A stretch of DNA of 15,501 nt from an uncultured Collinsella sp. (GTDB lineage: Bacteria; Actinomycetota; Coriobacteriia; Coriobacteriales; Coriobacteriaceae). Position 1 is the stretch's first letter, and every line of letters begins with the position of its first letter. This document shows positions 6,769 to 13,570 of the stretch, one piece after another. The translations under genes were made by a program, and so were the position numbers. The notes under the pieces were generated by a model. It made no database searches. It saw only the letters and a program-made list of their open reading frames with translations, and was not told the DNA's origin. The DNA is taken from the NCBI GenBank assembly GCA_902496335.1, contig CABVAO010000039.1:1-15501 (forward strand), given 5' to 3'.

Positions 6769-8364
6769 CTACGCACGGATAACCTTGTCGACGTTCTGGA
6801 GCTGCAGCTCCTCGCCGTCCTGGCCCTCGATCACCACATTTTGCAGGTCGAGCACCTTGACGTTTTGCGCAATGATGCCCTGACGCACCATGGGCTCAAC
6901 GCCGCAGGCCATGGCCGGGACAAAGGGCTCGGCATCGTCGGCAAAGGTCACGTGAACGTCTTGGAACGTCAGACGCGTCACCTTGCTCTCGGGCAGACCC
7001 GTGATATAGGCCGCGGCAGCATGGCAGTTGGTGGCCTCGATATCGCAAAACGTCGTGGCACCAAAGCCGGGCGTGCGGTCGTCGACAGGCAGCGTCTCGC
7101 GAGACTGCACGTAATCGGTCTTGCCGTCCTTGTCGCAGAAGTAGAAGGAGTTGACCACGAAGGGCGTGAGCACCTCATCCATGCGAATGTGCTCAAAGGT
7201 AATGCCCTCGTTGACGGCATCCTTGCCGCGCCCGCGGCGGGTCTTGACGCGCAGGCCGCGGTCGGTGCGCTCAAAGAGGCACTTGCTCACGGTAAGGTCC
7301 TTGATGCCGCCGGCAGCCTCTGAACCCAGGACCACGGCGCCGTGACCATCGTGCATGTAGCAGTGAGAGATCAGCACGTCGTGCGTGGCGGGACGAAGCT
7401 CGGGCTCAATACCCAGCTTGCCGCTCTTGATGGCGATGCAGTCGTCGCCCACCGAGAACTGGCAGCCCAAGATGCGGACAAAGCCGCAGCTCTCAGGATC
7501 GAAGCCGTCGGTGTTGTGGGAGTTCTTGGGACCCTCGATGGACAGGCAGAGCGCATCGACGTGCTCGCACAGGATGGGGTGGATGTTCCACGCCGGGCTA
7601 TTGCGCACGGTGAAGCCGGCCAAGCTCACGTTCTCACACTCGGATAGGAAGATCATGCGCGGGCGGGCGACCTCACGGCCCTCCTCCGGGCGAAAGATGT
7701 TCTTAAAGTCCTTGTTCCACCAGTTGTCCTCGGCAAAATCAGTCTGACCGTCGATCGCGCCGCGACCATAGATGCACACGTCGTGCACGCTCAGACCCGT
7801 AAAGGTAGAGCAGTAGGTCGAGAAGCTCTCGCCCTCCCAGCGGCCCAGGGGCAGCATATCGGTGCCGGCATACCCGGCACCCTCGTTGCCCGTGACCGTG
7901 CCCGGAATGTAGGCAAGCGAGGCACGATCGTGGCGGGCCAGCAGCACCGCTCCCTCGGCGAGCTCGATGTTGATATTGCTCTTAAGAAAGAGAGACTTGA
8001 TGCGATAACTACCGGCGGGAATCAGCACGCGGCCACCCTTGGGGCAGGCCATGATGGCGGCCTGGATGTTGGTGGTGTCATCATGCTCGGCATCGCCCTT
8101 GGCGCCACAGTCGCGAACGTTGATGGTAAAGGGCTCAGCCGGCGTGGTGACACCTACGCTCAGCTCACGCTCGCCACAAACAAAACGAACCAGGTTGCGC
8201 TTGCCGGGGGTCAGGCCGTCGACATAGGTCTCGACCGTATTCGTGGTACCGGCGGGCTCGTCGTTGACAAAGATCTCCCACGTATCGGCGCAGGTAAAGT
8301 AACCGCCGTCGTCAAGCTCGATAACCGCCGCGCGCGCGTTGCGCCAGATAACGTTCGTCTCCAT
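6769..8364 (-). CDS. GH28 polygalacturonase (probably exo-acting, intracellular)
   Basis: A 531-residue beta-helix glycoside hydrolase that cleaves alpha-1,4-galacturonan. The four GH28 signature regions are present: NTDGFD at 284-289, GDDC at 306-309 (catalytic aspartates), GHGAVVLGSE at 340-349 and the R-x-K site RVKTRRGRG at 372-380. An N-terminal beta-rich, fibronectin-III-like segment (about 1-78) precedes the helix, as in some exo-polygalacturonases. There is no signal peptide, which fits hydrolysis of imported oligogalacturonides. Start ATG 8364 is preceded by GAGGGAG at 6 bases; an in-frame TTG five codons earlier is less likely. Strong terminators lie on both sides, yet no convincing promoter is visible in the 48 bases between the upstream terminator and the start. 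It may depend on read-through from the symporter gene. Exo versus endo action cannot be settled by eye. Confidence 0.93.
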   Translation of the reverse strand: METNVIWRNARAAVIELDDGGYFTCADTWEIFVNDEPAGTTNTVETYVDGLTPGKRNLVRFVCGERELSVGVTTPAEPFTINVRDCGAKGDAEHDDTTNIQAAIMACPKGGRVLIPAGSYRIKSLFLKSNINIELAEGAVLLARHDRASLAYIPGTVTGNEGAGYAGTDMLPLGRWEGESFSTYCSTFTGLSVHDVCIYGRGAIDGQTDFAEDNWWNKDFKNIFRPEEGREVARPRMIFLSECENVSLAGFTVRNSPAWNIHPILCEHVDALCLSIEGPKNSHNTDGFDPESCGFVRILGCQFSVGDDCIAIKSGKLGIEPELRPATHDVLISHCYMHDGHGAVVLGSEAAGGIKDLTVSKCLFERTDRGLRVKTRRGRGKDAVNEGITFEHIRMDEVLTPFVVNSFYFCDKDGKTDYVQSRETLPVDDRTPGFGATTFCDIEATNCHAAAAYITGLPESKVTRLTFQDVHVTFADDAEPFVPAMACGVEPMVRQGIIAQNVKVLDLQNVVIEGQDGEELQLQNVDKVIRA

Positions 8365-8412
8365 GGGTTTCTCCCTCAAAAAGATGCTCTAAAGGCAAAT
8401 TGTACGCTGTTG

Positions 8413-8456
8413 AAAAAGGGCCGTGCCTGCCGGCGGAATTCCGGTGGCACGGCCCT
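8413..8456 (-). terminator. Intrinsic terminator after the symporter gene
   Basis: A perfect 11-bp stem, AGGGCCGTGCC (8417-8427) with GGCACGGCCCT (8446-8456). In the minus-strand RNA it is followed at once by a U-run (8417-8413). Within the loop an extra CCGGAATTCCGG-like self-complementary stretch is possible. It lies 24 bases past the symporter stop. Confidence 0.9.
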
Positions 8457-8479
8457 GTGATTTGGACGATATGTCGGCC

Positions 8480-10039
8480 TTACTCGGCGGGAGTTACGCT
8501 ACCGTCCTGGAAGCCAACGTTGTTGTGGGCAAAGCAGTCCTCGTACTTAAAGCCGGAGAGCTCCTCGCAAAGCGCCTTGACCTCGGGCTTGACGTCGGCC
8601 ATCTTGCCACCCTCCTTGACTCGGTGAATCTCGTCGCAAAGGACGTCGCACTGCTCCTTGTCGATCTTGATGCCGCGGGCAAGGACGGCCGCAAGCAGGA
8701 AGAAGCCGGCGCAGCCGATGATCATGTAGCCGCAGATATACAGAGGCACGGTAGCGGGCTGGGTCACGGCGTCGCTATTGCCGGCGGTCTGAATGAAGCC
8801 GGAGGCAGCAAGGACGATAGCCCACACGTTGACGGCGATAGCCTGGGCGATCTGCTGGCAGAGCTGCTGAGCGGAGCTGTAGATGCCCTCGCGACGACGC
8901 AGGGTGATGAGCTCATCGACATCGGGGATGTAGTTGAGCAGAACATCGGGCAGGTACTGGAAGCCGACGTAGAAGAACTTCCAGATGGCGAAGATGATGG
9001 GGTAGGCGATCATGGCGATGGCGACCGTGGAGGTGCCATTGATCTGACCAAAGGCGAAGTAGTTGTAGGCGATGATGCACGCAGCGCAACCGACATTTGC
9101 GAGGTACCAAGACTTGTGGAAGCCCTTCTTGGCCATGAGAGCGACCCAGATGGCGGTGCAGACGATAGCGACGACCTTGCCAGGCATCTCCATCACGGAC
9201 TCGTAGGACTTAGGAATCTGCAGGCAGTAGACGATGAAGAAGGACAGGCAGGCAGACCAGCAGGCAGCAGCGAGCTTCGTGGAGACCTGTGCGTACAGGA
9301 CCTTGCGGAAGGACTTGTTGCGGAAGGTGGAGATTACGTCGATGAAGAACTTCTTGATACCCTCGCCGACGCTCTCGATCTTCTCCTGAGCGACCTCCTC
9401 GGGGGTGTGCTCCCACGTGGACAGGTACACACAAAGCAGCGAGATTGCCATGACCGAAGCGTTGATCGTAGCGATGATGAAGTAGCTGAACGGGTTGGTC
9501 TCGCCGAAGGTGCCAAAGCCGAAGCCCACAAGTGCAGCCATCAGGAAGCCGGCGGCGTTACCAAAGAGATGCTTGTAGCCGGTGAGGTACGTACGCTCCT
9601 TGAAGTCGTCGGTCATCTCGATGGTAAGCGGCGACAGGTTGGCGGTGCAGAACGTATACGCGACGTTGTAGATCAGGTACAGCACAAAGTAGTACGGGAA
9701 GCCAAACGGCGTAGCCACGAAGATGAGCGGCTCGGCGATCATCATCGGGATGGCCAGCAAGATCCAGAAACGACGACGACCAAAGATGCGGCCAATCTTG
9801 GTGGCATAGAAGTTATCGGCCACAAAGCCCATCAGCGGGCAAAGAATAGCGTTGACATAGATGGCAAACGAGCTGATCAGTGCAGCCTCGCCTGCGGACA
9901 GGCCACACTCCGTGGACAGGAACAGCACCATGTAGCTGTGCGTAAAGGTCAGGGCACCGGAATTGAGCATACCGCCCATACCAAAGCCCAAGCGCGTCCA
10001 GAATGTGATCTTACGCTTTTTTCCGATCTTATTAGTCAT
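8480..10039 (-). CDS. GPH-family sugar:cation symporter (oligogalacturonide/hexuronide)
   Basis: A 519-residue membrane transporter of the glycoside-pentoside-hexuronide:cation symporter branch of the MFS fold. About 12 hydrophobic segments are visible from residue 11 onward, together with GPH-type loops such as GFVADNFYATKIGRIFGRRR after helix 2 and DVDELITLRRREGIYSS in the second half. The start is ATG 10039, with AGGGAG about 4 bases upstream; the open frame continues to 10090 without a site. The C-terminus extends about 70 residues beyond the last helix as a hydrophilic tail with several cysteines and no PTS EIIA-like domain. Being the only transporter here, and surrounded by intracellular pectinases, it is the likely importer of galacturonate or short oligogalacturonides. 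It has its own promoter with paired operators and is closed by a strong terminator. Confidence 0.88.
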   Translation of the reverse strand: MTNKIGKKRKITFWTRLGFGMGGMLNSGALTFTHSYMVLFLSTECGLSAGEAALISSFAIYVNAILCPLMGFVADNFYATKIGRIFGRRRFWILLAIPMMIAEPLIFVATPFGFPYYFVLYLIYNVAYTFCTANLSPLTIEMTDDFKERTYLTGYKHLFGNAAGFLMAALVGFGFGTFGETNPFSYFIIATINASVMAISLLCVYLSTWEHTPEEVAQEKIESVGEGIKKFFIDVISTFRNKSFRKVLYAQVSTKLAAACWSACLSFFIVYCLQIPKSYESVMEMPGKVVAIVCTAIWVALMAKKGFHKSWYLANVGCAACIIAYNYFAFGQINGTSTVAIAMIAYPIIFAIWKFFYVGFQYLPDVLLNYIPDVDELITLRRREGIYSSAQQLCQQIAQAIAVNVWAIVLAASGFIQTAGNSDAVTQPATVPLYICGYMIIGCAGFFLLAAVLARGIKIDKEQCDVLCDEIHRVKEGGKMADVKPEVKALCEELSGFKYEDCFAHNNVGFQDGSVTPAE

Positions 10040-10117
10040 CGAGCTCCCTCTCTTTTCTCGATTGTCTTGCAGCAAGACATTGGAGTCCACACTGACATCT
10101 GTCTGCCCAGCGTTCAG

Positions 10118-10131
10118 GGTGAACGTTTAGT
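10118..10131. promoter_or_regulatory. Operator copy, symporter promoter, downstream site
   Basis: GGTGAACGTTTAGT keeps the left half and core of GGTGAACGTTCACC. It lies just downstream of the candidate -10, so a bound repressor would cover the transcription start. Its centre is 40 bp from the next copy. Confidence 0.7.
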
Positions 10132-10134
10132 TAG

Positions 10135-10163
10135 ATTATGCGCGATTGCTTATGACAGGTGAA
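10135..10163 (-). promoter_or_regulatory. Candidate sigma-70-type promoter of the symporter gene
   Basis: On the minus strand, TTCACC (10163-10158) and CATAAT (10140-10135) are separated by 17 bp, the optimal spacing. The -10 matches TATAAT at five of six positions. The -35 lies inside the upstream operator and the expected start lies inside the downstream operator. The leader to ATG 10039 would be about 90 bases. Confidence 0.6.
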
Positions 10164-10171
10164 CGTTCACT
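10158..10171. promoter_or_regulatory. Operator copy, symporter promoter, -35 site
   Basis: GGTGAACGTTCACT matches the palindrome GGTGAACGTTCACC at 13 of 14 positions and overlaps the candidate -35 of the symporter promoter. Confidence 0.8.
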
Positions 10172-10185
10172 TGCATATTATCCCC

Positions 10186-10212
10186 GAACGGTCGATTTTT
10201 ACCGCCGAACGG
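10186..10212. promoter_or_regulatory. Second conserved promoter element GAACGG-N16-AACGG (symporter)
   Basis: GAACGG at 10186 and GAACGG at 10207 are direct repeats exactly 21 bp apart around a TTTTT tract (10196-10200). The element starts 21.5 bp from the centre of the -35 operator and would cover roughly -58 to -84 relative to the expected transcription start. It aligns base for base with the elements at 3718 and 15119. Confidence 0.6.
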
Positions 10213-10278
10213 ACACAATTGAGATCCTCACACCTATTTTCTGCTGGTAAGGGTGCCATGCTGGACAGCCATGAGATA

Positions 10279-10292
10279 GGTGAACGTTTATC
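10279..10292. promoter_or_regulatory. Lone distal operator copy
   Basis: GGTGAACGTTTATC keeps the left half and core of the operator. Unlike the others it is unpaired and has no GAACGG element beside it. It lies 121 bp upstream of the -35 operator of the symporter and 35 bp past the stem of the uxaA terminator. It could be an auxiliary site for repressor looping. Confidence 0.55.
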
Positions 10293-10326
10293 AGATTTTC
10301 CAACATATTCACTTAACCACGAAGCG

Positions 10327-10359
10327 AAAAAGCCCCGCCGGGATCACTCCCAACGGGGC
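10327..10359 (-). terminator. Intrinsic terminator of the uxaCBA operon
   Basis: In the minus-strand RNA, GCCCCG (10359-10354) pairs with CGGGGC (10337-10332), with an inner GGGA/TCCC stem separated by a 2x2 internal loop and a 4-base apical loop. A run of five U (10331-10327) follows directly. It lies 35 bases past the uxaA stop. Confidence 0.9.
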
Positions 10360-10394
10360 AGACGACATAGCGCTATGTTTGGGCGCACTTGCTG

Positions 10395-11879
10395 CTACAA
10401 GCAGACGCCGTCCTTCCAGATACTGATCTCGTGACAGCCACGGCGCTCGGCACTCGTGAGCTTACCGCTCGCCGTCTGTAGCACCAGCTGGTACAAATCG
10501 CGGGCGGCCTCGTCGAGCGTGCGCTCACCCGTGGCAATCACGCCGGCGTTAAAGTCCATCCAGTTGGCCTTGTGGTCGCACAGACGCTGATTGGTGAACA
10601 CCTTGAGCGTAGGCGCCGGCGCGCCAAACGGCGTGCCGCGTCCAGTCGAGAACAGAATCACGTGGCAGCCAGCAGCCGTCAACGCCGTGGTGGATACCAT
10701 GTCGTTGCCCGGGCCGCACAGCATGTTCAGGCCATGCTTGGTGACCTGACCGGCATACGGCAGCACGTCGACGATGGGTGCAGAGCCACCCTTCTGCACG
10801 CAGCCGCAACTCTTGTCCTCGAGCGTGGTAATACCGCCGTCCTTGTTACCGGGACTCGGGTTCTCGTAGACCACCTCGCCATGGCTAATAAAGTAGTCCT
10901 TAAAGCCATTGAGCATGTCGGAGGCAGCGTTAAAGACCTGCTCGTTCTCGCAACGGTCAAGCAGGATGCTCTCCGCGCCAAACATCTCGGGCACCTCGGT
11001 AAGCACCGACGTGCCGCCGCGGGCGACGACCATATCGCTCACGCGACCGATCGTGGGGTTGGCGGTAATGCCCGAAAGGCCGTCAGAGCCGCCACACTTA
11101 AGACCAATGACCAGCTCGGAGGCCGGAATGGGCTCACGCTTTGCTTGCTTGGCCAGGTCAGCCAGCTCGGACAGAATCTTGTGCCCCTCGATCTGCTCGT
11201 CGGCGACGTCCTGGCAGGTGAGGAAGCGGACGCGCTCGTGGTCGAAGTCACCGAGCTCGTCGAGCACCTGCTGATGCGTGCAGTTCTCGCAACCGAGCGA
11301 CAGGAATAGCACGCCGGCCGCATTAGGATGACGCGAGAGCGCCACCAGCAGACGACGCGTCTGGGCATGGTCGGCGCCGGTCTGCGAGCAGCCAAAGGGA
11401 TGCGGGAAGTAGTAAACACCCTCCAGCGAGCCATCGACCAGATCCTGGGCCTGCTCACACATGGCACGGGCGACTTCGTTGACACAGCCGACCGTGGGGA
11501 TGATCCATAGCTCATTACGCGTCGCGGCACGACCGTCGGCGCGGCGGAACCCCATAAAGGTCTCGGGCTCAACGGGATCCACGACCGGATGTGTGGGGTT
11601 GTAGGTATACTCGACCTCGCCCGAAAGGTTGGTCTTCACATTGTGCGTGTGGAGCCACTGACCGGGCTGGACATCGCCCGTCACGTGTCCGATGGGCAAG
11701 CCGTACTTGATGACGTCCTCCCCTGCGGCAATCGAGCGCACGGCCATCTTATGACCCTGCGGAATATCCTCCGCGGCCACGACCTCGCCCACCCCGGGAA
11801 CCGCGACGGCGGTGCCCTTGGCAAGCGGCGACAGCGCGACAATCACGTTATCGGCCGGATTAATCTGGATAGTGTTCAT
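10395..11879 (-). CDS. uxaA: Altronate dehydratase
   Basis: A 494-residue cytoplasmic enzyme that dehydrates D-altronate to 2-keto-3-deoxy-D-gluconate, the third step of the isomerase pathway of galacturonate use. An N-terminal SAF-like domain (about 8-95) is followed by the large altronate/galactarate dehydratase domain. Visible are SLGCENCTHQQ near 194, GLKCGGSDGLSGITANP near 264, and the cysteine-bearing EDKSCGCVQKGG and CGPGNDMVSTTALTAAG stretches. Length matches the roughly 495 residues of E. coli UxaA. The ATG at 11879 has AGGA 9 bases upstream. It follows uxaB by 81 bp containing a GC-rich hairpin and is the last gene before the terminator. Recognition is strong; galactarate dehydratase is a homologue but fits the neighbours less well. 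Confidence 0.94.
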   Translation of the reverse strand: MNTIQINPADNVIVALSPLAKGTAVAVPGVGEVVAAEDIPQGHKMAVRSIAAGEDVIKYGLPIGHVTGDVQPGQWLHTHNVKTNLSGEVEYTYNPTHPVVDPVEPETFMGFRRADGRAATRNELWIIPTVGCVNEVARAMCEQAQDLVDGSLEGVYYFPHPFGCSQTGADHAQTRRLLVALSRHPNAAGVLFLSLGCENCTHQQVLDELGDFDHERVRFLTCQDVADEQIEGHKILSELADLAKQAKREPIPASELVIGLKCGGSDGLSGITANPTIGRVSDMVVARGGTSVLTEVPEMFGAESILLDRCENEQVFNAASDMLNGFKDYFISHGEVVYENPSPGNKDGGITTLEDKSCGCVQKGGSAPIVDVLPYAGQVTKHGLNMLCGPGNDMVSTTALTAAGCHVILFSTGRGTPFGAPAPTLKVFTNQRLCDHKANWMDFNAGVIATGERTLDEAARDLYQLVLQTASGKLTSAERRGCHEISIWKDGVCL

Positions 11880-11918
11880 TGCAAATGGTCCTAACCCTAC
11901 AGGTTGAGCAGAAGTCGA

Positions 11919-11954
11919 GGCGCGGGCACGCCGTCCCGCACCCGCGTCCGCGCC
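11919..11954. other. GC-rich stem-loop between uxaB and uxaA
   Basis: GGCGCGG (11919-11925) pairs with CCGCGCC (11948-11954). An alternative inner pairing GCGGG/CCCGC is possible. No U-tract follows on the minus strand, so it is more likely an mRNA-stability or processing hairpin than a terminator. Confidence 0.45.
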
Positions 11955-11960
11955 AGAAAT

Positions 11961-13475
11961 TTACGCCTGAGCGTTGGCGAAGGCCTGCTTGGCGCCCTCG
12001 GCACGCACGACGGCGAGCGCGCTGACGACAAACTCCTCAAGACCTGCGATCTGCGTAAGGTCCTCGCCCCACATTTGCTCGTTGGTGAGCACATCGTGCA
12101 CCAGCTGGGCATCGTCGGTGCCGGCATGGGCGGCGTAGAAGTCGAGCACGAAGGCGTCGTCCTGAGCGGTGTACTCGGTGCCGTCGGAGCGACGCAGGTG
12201 CAGGCCGTCGCCCTCGCGGGACACGAGCTCCTGCGTGTAGAAGGAGATGAGCGTAGCGAGGCTCGTCGCCAGACACTTGGGCAGGTTGCCGGTCTCGGCA
12301 ACGTAGTCCTTGAGCGTGGGCAGGTCACGAGCGCGCCACTTAGCCGTGGAGTTGAGGCAGATGGAGAGCAGCGCATGATCAATAAACGGGTTGTCGAAGC
12401 GGTTTTCGACGGCGGCGGCAAAGGCCTTGCAGTCCTCGACATCCAAGTCGGCGGCAAGCGTCGGAATGACCTCGTCGTAGAGCATGGTGTTCATGAAGCC
12501 GCGAACGGTCTCGTCATGCATGCAGTCGCGCACGATATCAAAGCCGGCAACCCAAGAGCCCGGAACAAAGGCGGTGTGGGCACCGTTGAGGATGCGGACC
12601 TTGCGCTTTTTGTACGGGGTGACGTCGGGAGTCACAAAGACACCCGGAAGACCAGCCTTCACAAAGGGAAGCTTCTCGGCAAGCGACTCGTCGCCCTGGA
12701 TGCCCCACATCTGGAAGGGCTCGCGCACGGCCAGGAAGGGATCCTCGTAGCCCAGACGCTCAGCCACCGCGGCGGCCTCGGATGCGTCGCGGATACGGCC
12801 CGGTACGATGGTGTCGACAAGCGTGGTGCAGACGGTGCAGTCGTTAGCCATCCACTGCGCAAACTCGTCCTCCCAGCCCCAGTCGCTCACATACTGGTTC
12901 ATGATGCGCAGCAACTCCTCGCCGTTGTGATCGATGAGCTCGCAGGCGAGCACGATAACGCCCGGCTTACCGGCAGCCCAGCGGGTGTGGAGCACCTGGG
13001 CAAGCTTGGCGGGGAAGCTCGCAGGCGGCATGTCGTCGGCCTTGCAGGACGGGTCGTAGGCGATACCGGCCTCGGTGGTGTTGGAGACGATGATCTCCAG
13101 GTCGTCGGAGACGGCGACCTCCATCATGGCGCGGTAGTCGTCCTCACGATACGGGTTCAGGCAGCGGCTGCAGGCGCTGATCACGCGGGACTCGTCAACC
13201 GTGTTGCCGTTCTCCTTGCCGCGCACCAGCACGGTGTACAGGTCGTCCTGGGCATTGATGCCGTCGGCAAAGCCAAAGGCACCGCTGATGGGCTGCACCA
13301 TGACGACCTTGCCGTTCCAGCCGGTGGCCTCGTTGCCCATGTCAAAGAAGCGGTCGACGAAGGCGCGCAGGAAATTGCCCTCGCCAAACTGCAGAACCTT
13401 CTCGGGAGCATCCTTGGGCAGCAAATAGCCCTTGTAGCCGATCTTCTCGAGCGCATCGTAGCTGATGTTCTCCAT
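11961..13475 (-). CDS. uxaB: Tagaturonate reductase (altronate oxidoreductase)
   Basis: A 504-residue NAD-dependent dehydrogenase of the mannitol/fructuronate dehydrogenase family that reduces D-tagaturonate to D-altronate in the cytoplasm. Visible features are the N-terminal nucleotide-binding region with LQFGEGNFLRAF near 28-39, a central LACELIDHNG region, and the C-terminal KVRILNGAHTAF substrate/catalytic segment near 293, where the lysine of K-x-x-x-L-N-G-x-H is typical of the family. Length is near the 483 residues of E. coli UxaB. The ATG at 13475 has AGGAGA upstream at 7 bases. UxuB (fructuronate reductase) is a relative, but placement between uxaC and uxaA, with the altronate enzyme next door, supports UxaB. 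It lies second in the operon, 95 bp after uxaC. Confidence 0.92.
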   Translation of the reverse strand: MENISYDALEKIGYKGYLLPKDAPEKVLQFGEGNFLRAFVDRFFDMGNEATGWNGKVVMVQPISGAFGFADGINAQDDLYTVLVRGKENGNTVDESRVISACSRCLNPYREDDYRAMMEVAVSDDLEIIVSNTTEAGIAYDPSCKADDMPPASFPAKLAQVLHTRWAAGKPGVIVLACELIDHNGEELLRIMNQYVSDWGWEDEFAQWMANDCTVCTTLVDTIVPGRIRDASEAAAVAERLGYEDPFLAVREPFQMWGIQGDESLAEKLPFVKAGLPGVFVTPDVTPYKKRKVRILNGAHTAFVPGSWVAGFDIVRDCMHDETVRGFMNTMLYDEVIPTLAADLDVEDCKAFAAAVENRFDNPFIDHALLSICLNSTAKWRARDLPTLKDYVAETGNLPKCLATSLATLISFYTQELVSREGDGLHLRRSDGTEYTAQDDAFVLDFYAAHAGTDDAQLVHDVLTNEQMWGEDLTQIAGLEEFVVSALAVVRAEGAKQAFANAQA

Positions 13476-13511
13476 CTGTGTCTCTCCTTAGATAGCTGTT
13501 AGCGTGCAAGC

Positions 13512-13544
13512 AAAACGGGGGCGCCGCGTGTGGCAACGGCGCCC
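13512..13544 (-). terminator. Terminator-like attenuator between uxaC and uxaB
   Basis: A perfect 8-bp GC stem, GGGCGCCG (13519-13526) with CGGCGCCC (13537-13544). In the minus-strand RNA it is followed by CCG and then four U (13515-13512). The short U-tract and 3-base offset suggest partial termination or an mRNA-processing hairpin rather than full stop of the operon. Confidence 0.55.
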
Positions 13545-13570
13545 AGGGTTCGATGTGATTCGATGCGGGC

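Larger units (their letters stand above)
10040..10394. other. 355-bp intergenic region, uxaA to symporter
   Basis: No credible gene. It holds, from right to left, the uxaA terminator, the lone operator, the GAACGG-type element and the symporter promoter with its operator pair. A plus-strand open frame (10159-10434) runs through these signals and into uxaA and is not accepted as coding. Confidence 0.8.

Noticed and set aside
8348..8361. AACGTT with partial operator similarity at the start of the GH28 gene
   Set aside because: Only about 9 of 14 positions match, it lies inside coding sequence, and there is no partner site or GAACGG element.
8423..10162. Plus-strand open frame of 579 codons opposite the symporter gene
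   Set aside because: It is antisense to a clear membrane transporter, its protein is low-complexity Asp/Gly/Ala/Val rich with no family look, and such frames are common opposite GC-rich genes. It also runs into the terminator and operators.
10159..10434. Plus-strand 91-codon open frame in the uxaA-symporter gap
   Set aside because: Its start is inside an operator, and it crosses the lone operator and the uxaA terminator; no homology is recognised.
11904..13502. Plus-strand open frame of 532 codons opposite uxaB
   Set aside because: Antisense shadow of a conserved enzyme; begins within the intergenic hairpin and has no ribosome site or recognisable domain.
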